A DNA stretch of 64,000 nt from Prostheceraeus crozeri (taxonomy: Eukaryota > Platyhelminthes > Polycladida > Euryleptidae): assembly GCA_907163375.1 (NCBI GenBank), contig CAJQUW010000498.1, forward strand, positions 186,001 to 250,000, in the 5' to 3' direction. The translations under genes were made by a program, and so were the position numbers. Of this stretch, positions 13,048 to 23,984 are shown one piece after another. The notes under the pieces were generated by a model. That model saw nothing but the letters and a program-made list of their open reading frames with translations, searched no databases and had not been told where the DNA came from. How positions within the stretch are numbered: the stretch's first letter is position 1; the number at the start of each line of letters is the position of its first letter.

Positions 13048-13840
13048 CAGTTGCGTAGCCAGGATTTCACTTCCGGGGGGACAATAAATGTGGCTTAATT
13101 AATATAAGCCCATATTTAATAATTTCGTAAATCAGAAGAAGCCCTGTTATTCATTCATATCTGATTTGATGATGATCTGATTTTGTCTTTTATTGATCAT
13201 TCATGACACACGATTAACATGGAATCATGCACTATATAAAGTTCATATATAATATTTTCAGATGCAGCCTTTAGATCTTTTTGTAAACATTATGCCCTCA
13301 TGAATGTTCATGTGCAACTACAATACGCATTTTATATACCTTTGGTGAAAAGTTACAAAATTGCAAAAGTTAAATAAAATGTACGTGGCATGATATCGGA
13401 AAAGCGACTTATTTGTTGTAAAGTCTTTCTTTATTTTAGCCGCAAACGAGTGTCATGATGCATTGCATAGGTTTGGACTATGTCATCATAATTGAGTTTG
13501 CAACTTTTATGAATGGCCTCTACTTGTGGGTGTCGTAAAATCGTGTCGTGTCCTGGCTACAAGCCATATCGAGACGTCCGTGACAGTACAACTAGTATCG
13601 GCGCCTGACCGACTACCTGACTCACAGAATTGAACATCTCTCGCGATCGTTGCACAACAGGGGACATGCGAAAACTAACCAAGCGCGCTACTATAAGATT
13701 TCAGATTCTCACATTAATAAATTAATAATCGACATAGAATGATGTTAATATATACCCACGTATAAAACACAAAGATTGTCCTCCGCCTAGATTTCATTTC
13801 GGGGGGTGGGGAGACATGTCCCCCCTTGGCTACACCACTG
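13048..13840. mobile_element. 793-bp non-autonomous hAT-like element
   Basis: The left end CAGTTGCGTAGCCAGG and right end CCTTGGCTACACCACTG form a terminal inverted repeat starting CAG and ending CTG, followed inward by G-rich and C-rich runs. The flanks are CCTCTTAA (13040-13047) and CCGCTTTA (13841-13848), which match at 6 of 8 positions and may be a decayed 8-bp target duplication. CAG...CTG ends plus 8-bp duplication point to hAT. The interior is AT-rich and without a long frame, so it depended on a transposase from elsewhere. Confidence 0.6.
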
Positions 13841-13849
13841 CCGCTTTAT

Positions 13850-14374
13850 CATCATCTTTTTATCTCAATAGTTTCAAATAATAACTAACCACTACACCAA
13901 TGTGTCTTCGCACAGATGATCAACAGTGTCATCGTCGCTTGTCGTCTAAACGCGATACAGCAGAATTAAATTTCATATCGAATATTTTCCGCACAACTGT
14001 CTCAAATGGGAATGGGTCTAAAAGCAATCAGCCTCATTCCCATAGGATTCCCAAGGGTATCCCATGTCCATTAGCAAGAAAACTTTTATCAAAAAAGAAA
14101 GCCAAATTTATTCATTCATCATTATCCTACTAAATCTTATTTCATTTGCAATTTTTATTTTCTTGTTAATTCCCATAGTCCAAGCATGTGCAATTGTAGA
14201 ATCGATTAGCATTATTGCCAGAAGACGTCTAGGTATTATCCTTTTAGATAAACCTCATCAATTCTAACCACTGAGTCTCACTCGAAATAGAATGGTGCAT
14301 GATGCTGCTAGCTGTCGCCATCAATTTATGTGAAGTCGAGTGATTAATGCATAGGCTATGTATTTATATGATGA
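13850..14374. other. no gene seen
   Basis: Two overlapping short plus frames (13900-14133 and 14064-14267) are present. The second has a hydrophobic run, but AT-rich DNA often gives this. Not supported as a gene. Confidence 0.4.

Positions 14375-14375
<1 letters not shown>

Positions 14376-14451
<76 letters not shown>
14376..14451. repeat. (TA)n microsatellite
   Basis: About 76 bases of alternating TA, with one phase slip (TATAATATA) near 14400. Such tracts can extrude cruciforms and vary in length between individuals. Confidence 0.95.
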
Positions 14452-14453
<2 letters not shown>

Positions 14454-15025
14454 ATAACAATGATAGATTGAAATTCAAATTGCTTTTTAACTTTGCGTAT
14501 ATAACTTTACTCAAAAGTAGTTACTGTGCCCATTTTTTTGATAAGGCAGTCTTACCCTTGGCCTGAGTGATTTTCATTGATACTCGGTGGGCTCTTGTTG
14601 ACCTCAAATTCAATGCACACAGTTGTCAAAAATTTCAAAATCTTGATGAACTAAGGAGACGAGCTGATTTTTGAAATATCCAAATAAGTACAACAGGACC
14701 TAATGAATATGGCAAAGGCCATTGATAATTTTGAATTCAGATTTTCAGGCTTCGTGTTGAAGATCGAAGGACATTTTCTACACAACATTCAACGTTACTG
14801 CTTAATAGCATATAATAATTGCATATTGCTTATCGCAGTAGTAACATGGCATTTTCATATCAATTATCGTTAAATGAAAACTGTAGAAACTTTTCACTCA
14901 CTACCATGACCTTTTGTACATCTAGGCAAGGAACAGAAGGTCGAAGAGTTTCGCTTCGTTCAACGTCTCTCACAGAAAAGGTTTAATGCATTTTGGTATA
15001 ACTGCATGTGTTCTAGAGCATCCCC
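14452..15025. other. no gene seen
   Basis: Unrecognised AT-rich DNA between the TA tract and the LINE 3' end. Confidence 0.45.
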
Positions 15026-15026
15026 A

Positions 15027-15545
15027 GATAATAATAATAATAATCAATTTATATTTCAAGATTAAAAATCAGAAAATCATTACTGTTGTTACAAAGTCAT
15101 CGTTCAAAGTCATGGTTATATAGATGAATTACTTTATAGATAAAACATTTATGTCTTCTCAAGTCTTGCAAAAAGGAAACAAAAATCTGCCTGAAGGCAA
15201 TCTTTCAGGTATCAAGTAGTGCAATGTGTGAGCAGGATTCATCATCTGCAGGAGAAGTCTTGTTGCGGCCCTTTGAAAACGATGGTGTAAGTCCGGAAAA
15301 TGATTGCAGTTACAGTTTCTGTTTCCACAAATAATAAAGTGGCACCTATTCTGAATGCGTTCGATAATCCTCAATTCACTTTTGTTTACTCCGTAAAATG
15401 CCGGAGAGGCATTATCGATGAGACTCCGAATGTAAGCGTAATACAGTAGCATCATCTGATGATTAGTCTTATTAGATTTCACAGAACGCAAAAGAAATAT
15501 ACGTCTTGATGTCGCCTTTACATGGTTCGTAAACTTAAATTATGG
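15027..15545 (-). mobile_element. 5'-truncated LINE, 3' end of the RT ORF (LINE C)
   Basis: Minus-strand reading gives the part of a LINE protein that follows the reverse transcriptase core: KATSRRIFLLRSVK, then YYAYIRSLIDNASPAFYGV and LRIIERIQNRCHFIICGNRN. This layout (alignment to the thumb-like region, 'LLY.YIRS', 'IERIQNR..RII') is shared with LINE A near 38.7 kb. The frame ends at 15159. A 3' untranslated stretch leads to a TTA-triplet tail, seen here as (ATA)n at 15027-15044. The copy is truncated at its 5' side, as expected from incomplete target-primed reverse transcription, and its upstream edge merges into the inverted repeat beginning near 15531. Confidence 0.75.
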
Positions 15546-16016
15546 TGCCAGCAAAAATACACGAGTATAAAGATCGACATGAGTTTTAAATATAGTACTT
15601 AAATATTACTTATAAAATATGAGCTGTGCGAAAAATAAGTTTTTTTTGAAAATTCGAATTTTAAGCCATTTGCTTCAAGAAATGGTGGTAGCAATGAAAT
15701 GGCTCAACGATCGAAAAGATAAAAGACAAGTCAAATATCTTAAGAAAAAAGTTTCAGAAGGATAAGATTTTGGTGTATTTTCTAAAAGGGATTTGCTGAT
15801 ATATATGAGCATCAAATGTAATTTCTACTAACATATTCTGAAAGATCAAAATGAAAAGATTCTGCAGATATACACTGTTACCACCATTTCTTGAATCAAA
15901 TGGTTTAAAATTTGAGTAACTTATTTTTCACATTACTCATATTATGTAAGTAGTATTTAAGTACTATATTTTAAAACTCATGCAGGCTGTTACTGGCACC
16001 ACAATTTAAGTTTGCG
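15531..16016. repeat. inverted repeat with ~160-bp arms
   Basis: The left arm (15531-15705) and right arm (about 15860-16016) are imperfect reverse complements. Matching landmarks are AACTTAAATTATGGTGCC against GGCACCACAATTTAAGTT, CATGAGTTTTAAATATAGTA against its complement, and CTTCAAGAAATGGTGGTA against its complement. About 155 bases lie between the arms. The outermost bases of the left arm can also be read in frame with LINE C, so the arms may include LINE DNA rather than being true transposon ends. No target duplication is clear. Confidence 0.7.
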
Positions 16017-16262
16017 AACTTGTTTGATTCACATGATGCTGACATGCCTCAACTTGGTCTGACTTCGTTGAACGTGGACAAGGAAGAAAAACGGTGAAGC
16101 AAAATGCATCAAACCTTTACTGGGAGGGGTGTTGAACGAACTTCTTTATTTCGCTAAACATCAATATTTACGAAATTTCGATTAGATTTTCGTCATGCTA
16201 CCACATTCTCGCATAGATTATCGATTTGAAGTTTCTATTAGCATGATAGCAATAATTAGTCC

Positions 16263-17025
16263 GGGAGCTACTGACACTTTCTTCCTAAATTCGCACGCAA
16301 AGGGCTTAATAGCATGGATTTGTAGATCTTCAAACGCTGAATAGAAAAATCAAATTCTTGAGTGTCACAGACAGTCGCTTTCGGCTACAGGTGGGGTTAA
16401 AAGATTCCCATTGGAATCCAATGGTAAAATTCAAGAATTATCTATGGAATGTGATACACTTGGTAATTATCGCACATTATCTTTTGCAGAAAAGAAACTA
16501 TTTATCAGAATGCCATGAAACTTGAAACATGAAACATGACGGAGTTCAGAACATCTATTTGAATATAAAAGTTGAAGTGAGTCACATGATTCAGTATTTA
16601 TTGTTTGAGAGCCTCTACAAAATGAGTAAATTTCATGTTTTGACTTAATTTTGGCGATTTTACTCATTTTGTAGAGGCTCTTAGACATCAAATACTGAAT
16701 CATGTGACTCAATTCAACTTTTATATCGAAGTTGATATTCTGAACTCAATCATGTTTCAAATTTCATGGCATTCTGATAAATACATGTAGTTTCTTTTCT
16801 GCAAAAGAAAATGTACGAAAATTGCCAAGTGTTTCACAATCCATAGATATTTCTTGAATTTTACCATTGGATTCCAATGGGAATCCTTTAGCCTTGCCTG
16901 TAATCGAAGACGACTGACTGTGACACTCAAGAATTTGATTTTTGTATTCAACGTTTCAAAATCTACAAATCCATGAAATTAAGCCCTTTGTGTGCGAATT
17001 TAGGAAGAAAGTGTCAGTAGCTCCC
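16263..17025. repeat. 763-bp palindrome (foldback/MITE-like)
   Basis: The left arm 16263-16630 and right arm 16659-17025 are reverse complements along their whole length with scattered mismatches, around a 28-base loop. The outer ends are GGGAGCTACTGACACTTTC and its complement, and the inner ends are GCCTCTACAAAATGAGTAAA and its complement. Short frames within (16467-16712, 16757-16951) are mirror shadows. No transposase is present and the target duplication is unclear. It fits a foldback element or a hairpin-forming MITE. A transcript would form a ~365-bp duplex. Confidence 0.85.
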
Positions 17026-17155
17026 TTTTTAAATACATGATAGAAGAAGATAGAAAAACATTTCATGCCAGTACCTCTCGTCTAAGCAGAGAAATCAGAT
17101 ATGAATATCATTTTACGGAGAACCTCGGTCTGTTTTCTCATTGATTTACCTATAT

Positions 17156-17274
17156 TTTCCTTTGATCCTGTCTGAGAATAAGACGCAAATTTGTAGAATC
17201 CATAACTGTGCATTATCATGTGAAAATGTCTTTTTTTTGCCTAGTTATTTGCAGAAACTCATCTTGACTGGTCT
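17156..17274 (+). repeat. dispersed repeat DR, copy 3 (most diverged)
   Basis: Begins TTTGATCCTGTCTGAGAATA and retains GTAGAATCCATA, CATTATCATGTGAAAATGTC and GCAGAAACTCATCTTGACTGG in DR order. The short frame conserved in other copies has decayed here. Confidence 0.5.
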
Positions 17275-17294
17275 ATAGAGACATCAGCAAAACT

Positions 17295-18400
17295 TTTATA
17301 ATCAAAATGTGTAACATGTGGCCAAATGTGTCATATTATTGAATGTAGCATCAAAATCAGAGATGATGTGCTCAGAAAAAAATTAATTCATTTAACTTTC
17401 CGTAGGACTCACGCTCTCACATCGTGAAAAATTGTTGATTACAGTATAGCATGAAATCTGGTTGAGATACGTAAGTAGGCTGCAATTTCAGCCATAAATC
17501 GATCAATAATAAAGTCTTGCCATTAGTCTCGACAGATCTCCAGAGAGTTTAATTTACGTTTGATAGGATAAATCTGATTTCATTTTCAAAGAAAGTAAAG
17601 TCGAATGACTTTTGCTATTAGTAAATTTGATAAACAAAACTAGAGATACAGGGGTCGAAAATCAGTGTTGATCAATATTTCAGTACGTCGAAAACCGATT
17701 TTAAGATTATAGTTACTGGACTATTCCTTCACTTGTCTTTTGAAACGCCGAACGAATTTGACAAGAATCATTGATCTTCAATATTCTCCTTTTTTGATCT
17801 GACATCATCCAATTGTGTCAATGTGCTAGAATTTACTGCTCAAAATGCAAATCATCATTTCAAGTATCAATGATAGTAAGCATGAATGGATCGAATTTAG
17901 GTACGGTGCGGAGTGGAAGGTAAGGAACATAGCTGGAGTACAGCGAGTCTCCTAAAAATAATTTGTCGGTGCGGAGGGAAATCAGGTTTAAATGAACCGG
18001 AGTTCGGACGTAAATTACATGTCTCGTCTCAGTAGCGATGCTTCAACTGAGCGAGAATTGATTGCAGTAAGAGGTATTCAATTTGTTCAGCTTTAGTTTA
18101 CTTGTGATATTTTTCTAGTTGCTCTAGACTTTTCTATTTTTCTTCTAAACGTGTGTATGTCGTTAAAAATTCATGCATTTCAGACAAAATGAGTGTTTTT
18201 ATCGTTACCAATGGACAGCAATATTTTCGAAGAACTGTTTCTTACTTTTCACATTTGTAAAGATTACAATTAATCTCTGTGCAGGCATATATAAATGAGC
18301 ATCTGAAAAGTTATCAAGTTCAAACTGAGATATCTATGCATTACCATTTTCCTAATTGGTCAGTATAAATGTCCTTTCTTTCTGGAAACTATTTCATTTA
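17295..18400. other. no gene seen
   Basis: Unrecognised AT-rich sequence. A slightly GC-richer segment at 17900-18010 carries no supported frame. Confidence 0.45.
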
Positions 18401-18660
18401 AAGCTATGCACTGTCAAATGCACAGAATTTGACAAGTCGTCTCTTCTTCCGTTTGACAAAAAGGGAAGCATTAGAACATGTAACGTAAATGAAATGGCAC
18501 AATCTCCTGACTAAATACCATAGCAATCGAACAATGAGCAACCAGTTCAACATTAAACACGCCAAATTGTGCGAAGTTTCAGTGACTGTTATCAACCGGA
18601 TCACACAGCAAAGAGACACAGACGATGTCAAGTTCCACAGAGAAGTTTGTGAACGTATTT

Positions 18661-18890
18661 TCATGCGTCTGATAACTTTTTTTAAAATGATTGGAGGGCC
18701 CAACATTATCGAGAAAACTTTTGCGCAATTATCTGAATTTTTCGAATCTGAAGGAGTCGAGGCGATCGGAGCATTTTGAAGGAATTCAGAGCAATCCACA
18801 AGCGACGCACGACTATTTTTCCTATCTCTGTAAGGTATCAAAAATTTCTTTTTGCCCACCTATTTAGTTCCTGCATGTGCCATCTGCTTG
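18661..18890 (-). repeat. repeat D, copy 1
   Basis: The minus strand matches 20838-21075 over about 230 bases, with shared GTGGGCAAAAAG, ATACCTTACAGAGATAGG, GTCGTGCGTCGCTTG and TCCTTCAGATTCGAA. A 151-codon minus frame (18404-18859) and a 96-codon plus frame (18489-18779) overlap it. The minus frame stays alike in both copies (FLIPYRDRK.SRASL, PSDSKNSD) except for one stop in copy 2. I do not recognise the protein; the copy may derive from a transposon ORF or a retrocopy. Confidence 0.6.
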
Positions 18891-18894
18891 AATC

Positions 18895-19595
18895 AGTTTG
18901 CACTTGATGAGTTGTTGCACTTGTTGAGCAGTGATGCGATTGAACAATCTAATTCTGTGGTCAAATGAACGGAATGGTTCTCACGAGTTACTTCTGAACT
19001 TGTAGCCAGAGACACGTGTTTGATTGACATTTTTGAAATGCATATGCTTTTTATCCACTCGTTCCTTATACGTATATAAAGATTGCGATGTAATCGTATT
19101 GTTTCTCTTCACTGAAGATGTTGCCTTGGAAGCAATGAAACTAGTCTGGCAAAATCATTTTATATTTCTTCGCAATGAAAAGTCTGAATGCAAAATGCTA
19201 CAAATATATCAATATATAAGTAAAATGAAAGGCACTATGATCTGCTAAGAAACATTGAACTAGCCCTTGAATAGCTAGTAAATTCGTGAAATCAACTGGT
19301 CTGCTTAATTCAATTTTTCCTAGCAGATTCGAGTGTTTTTTATTTTATGCATTATTATATTTCAAAATCATCGCAATCAACAGTGATAGTTTATTCGGGA
19401 CGCGTCTCGGAATATGAGGTCATACCGTCATCAGTGCTACAATCAAATGGTAAAAGCAGAGAAGGCAGATGCGAAATAGATCACATACAAAAACGAAAAT
19501 CACAGTGAAATTGATAATATAATATTTATTATCATATGTTATTATTATGGTAAATCATAATTCCAATAAATCTAGAAGTCTAAAAGCTTGAAATT
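18895..19595. other. no gene seen
   Basis: Nothing recognised. A short plus frame at 19024-19248 has no family features. Confidence 0.45.
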
Positions 19596-19599
19596 ATTC

Positions 19600-19700
19600 A
19601 GATCATGACTGAATCGGAATTTAGCCTAGTTAACTGGCCAGGTTTGACTAAATGAAAATACACAGATAATGGTTCTAATCCCGGGGAGGGCATGTTTGTC
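19600..19700 (+). repeat. possible tRNA-derived SINE head
   Basis: TAGCCTAGTTAACTGG resembles a Pol III A box and GGTTCTAATCC, about 55 bases later, resembles a B box followed by CCGGGG. The spacing fits a tRNA-like promoter. There is no credible cloverleaf or anticodon arm, and I cannot define a tail. Confidence 0.35.
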
Positions 19701-19799
19701 GCTTCAAGACTATAATAGCTGCGACTTTTAGAAATTGCATGATTCTGAAATCCAATCCAAGTTTTATCCGATTTTATCCACATGGACCATCAATATTTT

Positions 19800-20400
19800 G
19801 ACCTTCATGCTTTCTTTGAAAATCGAGAACTTTGTCAATTTCTTGCAAAAATTGAGCATCGCAATCGATTCAAACTACTTTCAAACAATTGACAAGGCAT
19901 CATAAAGTTTTAATGAACGTGCTCATTCATCCACAAGTACATCTACATGTATGTTATGTGAATAATTCCAATATGATATGAGCACTACTCACAATGAATT
20001 TATAAGTAATGTGATAAAATAATATTGTCAGCCTTATGCCGCAAAGAGTGGATCCGAATTCTAAAATGGACAGGTTATCATAAGTCACAATATTTTTGAT
20101 GCCTTGCTTATGTAGATGTTCAATTGCTGCATTCTTACTACTCAATATAATTTAGATTCTAGCAGGCTCTTTATGATGTACATCAATTGTCAAAAATCTC
20201 TGTCTGAGTTGTACTCTGCACCGCTTTACTATCTCAATGCCATCCAACTTACTCCCAACATTGTCTTTAGACGCTTTCATGAGATAACTGATCAAAGCAT
20301 ATCGTTTATAAAAGCCATCTCTAGTTCCCAGCACATCAAATTTTTTGAAAAATAATGGAATTCTAATTTCAAGCTGCTTTTTATAGAAGTAAGATGATCA
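19800..20400 (+). repeat. diverged repeat pair A/B, copy B
   Basis: Partner of the copy at 9825-10785, in the same orientation. Block 19800-19905 and block 20195-20395 match the two blocks there. It sits between the two inverted copies of repeat D (18.7 and 20.9 kb). Opposed short frames at 20116-20355 and 20152-20334 are not conserved in copy A. Confidence 0.5.
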
Positions 20401-20837
20401 AGTTGATAACATTTTGGGAATGATTGACTCCAAGAGATCCGGGGGTGTCGCAGCCCAACAAGGTCAGGGCAAAATAGGGCTAAATTGGCAACAACTATCT
20501 GCTATACTCTTCCTTGAGCATTGGAATTAACTTACACATTTGTACTCGTATGTATAACATCTGTGTAAAGTAAATAATACTTGATATGTCACAGGCTATT
20601 TATTCACTTGTGAGAGAATTCTGATGATTTGCAACGTCCATTGAGAACTCTCTCCACTACAGCTTAAATTCAAATCCTTTGAGCCTACATTGATGACCAC
20701 GAGCTGACGTAGAAGAATCTGGAACAATGAGCTCGTCAAACTTGTCATCAATATTTTATTTCAGTGAGTGTCCCTGTACAGCATTCACAGAATTAAATAT
20801 TTTGTTTATCTGCTTCGGTTTGCTAGAAGTGTGATTA
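20401..20837. other. no gene seen
   Basis: Short unrecognised spacer between repeats, with a small GC-rich segment (CCGGGGGTGTCGC) near 20440. Confidence 0.4.
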
Positions 20838-21075
20838 ATACGAAACGGACGGCACATTGAGGAACCTATTAAGTGGGCAAAAAGGAATTCTTAATACCTT
20901 ACAGAGATAGGAAAAAAAGTCGTGCGTCGCTTGCGGATTAATGTGAGTTCCAGCAAAGTGCTTCGATTGCCAAAATTCCTTCAGATTCGAAGAATTCAGA
21001 TCATTGCGCACAAGTTTTCTCCATAATGTTGACCCTTCCGATCATTATTAAAGAAAGTAGCAGGCGTACGAAAAT
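20838..21075 (+). repeat. repeat D, copy 2
   Basis: Inverted partner of 18661-18890. GGCACATTGAGGAAC, GTGGGCAAAAAGG, ACCTTACAGAGATAGG, GTCGTGCGTCGCTTG and TTCCTTCAGATTCGAAGAAT align in order. The shared inner ends face each other, so the two copies flank about 2 kb that includes repeat copy B. Confidence 0.6.
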
Positions 21076-21079
21076 TAGT

Positions 21080-21700
21080 TCACTTGATGATCCTCTCCTC
21101 GGCATTGCTCACTGTATAGTGCATACATTGAATCGAAGCCACGCATCGATGTGTGTTTTGGTGTGTGCGACGTGATATCACAGCACGCACGCATCTCTCA
21201 CTGGCTCTGGTGTCCTTTGCTGACAGCTTATTGTTTGCCATTTCCAATAGCAAGCGATACACGAATTATCCATTCGAGAAGGAGCAATTTGTCTAATTCT
21301 GTGATATGTGCAATTTCGATATTAAGGTTACATACAATTCTTCCTTTCTAGGAAACCGAGGCGCGCGCAGATGAATCTAATTCTATGACAGCATTAATCA
21401 AAATTTATCGCGTGCTGTTAACTAATCAAACAATTATCCACGATCCACTGTGAAATGTTCGGGTAGTAGGCCTTTAGGTTGCATTGAAATCCATCATTCA
21501 TTGCATTTCTAAGCTCCACGGGTTATATAAACTATATATAGTGAAATGATTCAAGATATTATTTATTCTGGAATAATTTTGCAATCGATAGGCTAAGGAA
21601 AACTTCCTAAATTAATGCAGGCTAGAATATGGGATTCTGGACGCTGCATCATAGATAAAGTAGGGTTTGAACTACATGTATAAGTTGCCGATAATCATTA
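21080..21700. other. no gene seen
   Basis: Short opposed frames at 21080-21262 and 21151-21351 look like chance. A GCGCGCGC-like stretch lies near 21360. Confidence 0.4.
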
Positions 21701-21704
21701 TTTA

Positions 21705-21920
21705 ACTGTTTGAAGAACAGTTCGCAATATTTACGTTACAAAACATACGTATGGATGCTCTGAAATTGTGTTACATTTGCATGCTCTTAATGTTGTAATG
21801 ATTGAGTAAACAATTTATTCTAGACGGAAAGTCGTCAACGGTCGACATGGGCATATCTGAATTAACCGGCCGGCGTAATGAGCAACCGGCCTGCCCGGCG
21901 GCCGGTTACAACCCTGATAC
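21705..21920 (-). repeat. repeat E, copy 1 (GC-rich CCGGCC core)
   Basis: On the minus strand this matches 33635-33845. The landmarks in order are CAGGGTT..AACC, GCCGCC, GCCGGTTA, TGTCGACCGTT, TCTAGAATAA, and AAGAGCATG followed by AAATGT. The CCGGCC-rich core is the only strongly GC-rich part. Class unknown. Confidence 0.6.
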
Positions 21921-21924
21921 ATAG

Positions 21925-23305
21925 TAGTGGAATAGTGAAACAAATATGCTGTATTCCACTGATTTCATGGAGATAAATGTCCAATCAACTCGTATCAGAG
22001 ATTGGGCATTGTTTCAGACATCGATCAAAATTTGCCGTTATGTAATATCAATTGTTAGTTTCATTATCACTATTATTTACAGGACATCTTTAACAAACGT
22101 CGACTCACAATTATCATCTGAGTAGACCCTAATCCAATTATGCTTTACTACACTTGAGCGAGTTCGAGTTACCCACTTTGCTTTTTGTCTCGTGAAAGCT
22201 TAAAATGTAACAGATTTTAGAGAATGAATAAGCATACTATTCGATATTTATGGGAACATGGTAGGATATTGACTTTTAAATAGAAATCCGACACTTTATA
22301 TTAGCAAAAGATAAACACTACGGACAGGGACACGGATAACAATAGTTACGCCGTGTTTACGTAGTACCATGGCGGTACCTAAAAATATTAAGGCCCTTTA
22401 TCGCAGTACTTCACATTGCTATGAAGGTTTCAAGACTAGGCATCGACACCTCTCCGGTGAACCTTGTAAAGTTTAGTGATTTTTCTCATTTTTTGTAATG
22501 CTATGCGTTGAAGGTATAAATCTACAACTACTGGATGTCTCACATTTTCTATTTTTCTTATATTCTAGTAACATTGTTCAAGATAGTGCTTATTTATGTA
22601 GCTGAATTGACAATCAGCAAACAAATAGCTAGTTTCTTTTGTCCTACCAACTTATGTAAAAGCGAAAATCAGATTTCTATACTGCAAACGTAAATAAAGG
22701 CGCAAATCGAATTTCTATGGCTTTAAAAATTCAAGTATACAGAAACATCAGCATTGTGACCCCTATCCCTTGGCCAAATATCTATAACCAGACTCGGATG
22801 ATTGATTAAAAACAAAGACTTGTTCTTCAGATCCTCACTTATTCAAGATACAAGATCTGCAAATTACAGTACCTCTAAAATTTTGAATTCTTGGTGAAGA
22901 GGAATAAGTTACGTCATCAAAGATGGCTGTCACGTGAGTATTTCAAATTCTGCGATAATAAGTATATCACACCAGGGAGAAAAAGAGATGAAGTTTAAAA
23001 TAACACAATCTTATCTGTGCAAGCGCTTTGCATTTAACTGAAAGCAAAACAATGTTAATGTTTCCATGTTTTGGTAAAAAATCGCTCTCACATCCAAAAG
23101 GATTGGAGGAAATGTGGCAACAACCACGCGTTCTTACAAAGAAACGAAATTGCGAAACTTTCACTTATTCAAGCCTCCAGTCTCATTTGATGACGCAACG
23201 GTCCCACAAAATAAGTCAGTTCTGTGCAGAGCGAAAATCAACATAATGCTATGCGCACCAAACTCTTGAACATCTTGGGCCCGGCTTGCGCAAAGAATAC
23301 TTGGA
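21925..23305. other. no gene seen
   Basis: A sequence resembling the end of the 45.9-kb MITE (TAGAAATCCGACACTTTATA) occurs at 22283-22303 without a recognisable partner. Opposed short frames at 22967-23246 are not supported. Confidence 0.4.
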
Positions 23306-23310
23306 ATCTG

Positions 23311-23541
23311 GGTGGATGACGTGAAATCCAGTGACTAGCACTATCTAGGACGAGCTCTAGAATAATCGAATCGTACTTGCTGTTCAACCGATCATGTGCT
23401 AATACTGTCGAAGCAGCTCGTTGCTACCAACTTGTTGTGATGTGTATTGTGATGATGAATAAGAATTTTGTGCTTTGGCTGACAGCACGAAATTTCCTTT
23501 CAATGATCTGGTGGTGCCTTGGTCACAATTTCACGTCACCC
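23311..23541. mobile_element. possible 231-bp MITE
   Basis: The left end GGGTGGATGACGTGAAATCC and the right end (complement GGGGTGACGTGAAATTGTGA) form an imperfect inverted repeat of about 28 bases. No target duplication could be confirmed and nothing is encoded. Confidence 0.4.
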
Positions 23542-23795
23542 CGAAAACGATGAATGCTGAAAGACAACTAGGTTATTTCGGAATTGGAAATTACCGCGTA
23601 AGTGTGATGCGATAGAAAAAATACTTTTGAATCATATTTCTCTAGTAACATCACAGATGTTCTTTTTTTGAGGTTGTAAGGGAACACAGGAGTGGAATCT
23701 TGTCAGGAGGCAGGAAAGGAGGAAGGTTGGTGAGAGGGAAGCCTGGCTACACTGGGCAAAGGTTTAACCACCTGCAGAAACAAACGCGCGACCTT

Positions 23796-23980
23796 CTATC
23801 GCCTTTCTTGGCTATTGGCGCGGTGGAGATGCGGTCTGTGATAGCCGCCAGAGTCACTCTCAGTTCGTGGTCGAATTTCTAAGGAACTGCTTCGCCGGGG
23901 ATGATGATGCGAAGAGGAGTGGGCGGCAGCGCGACCCCGAGAACCATGGCCGCGGGAGCGAACCGAAGGTCCAGCTTTGG
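23796..23980 (-). CDS. candidate host terminal exon (Ser/Arg/His-rich C-terminus)
   Basis: On the minus strand a pyrimidine tract ending CTTTCCTTTCAG (cut at 23980/23981) precedes a strongly GC-rich segment in an AT-rich neighbourhood. One frame after that acceptor stays open for 61 codons to a TAG at 23796-23798. It would enter with the last two bases of a codon (phase 1). The translation is Ser/Arg/His-rich: RSRGHGSRGRAAAHSSSHHH, then SLEIRPRTESDSGGYHRPH, and ends NSQERR. The acceptor, base composition and hydrophilic low-complexity character fit the tail exon of a host protein, but no family is recognised and no upstream exon was found. A second frame also runs from the same acceptor to a stop at 23879. 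It could equally be a CpG-rich non-coding patch. Confidence 0.3.
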
Positions 23981-23984
23981 CTGA

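Noticed and set aside
14376-14451. Regulatory TATA cluster
   Set aside because: It is a plain TA microsatellite with one slip; no gene starts nearby.
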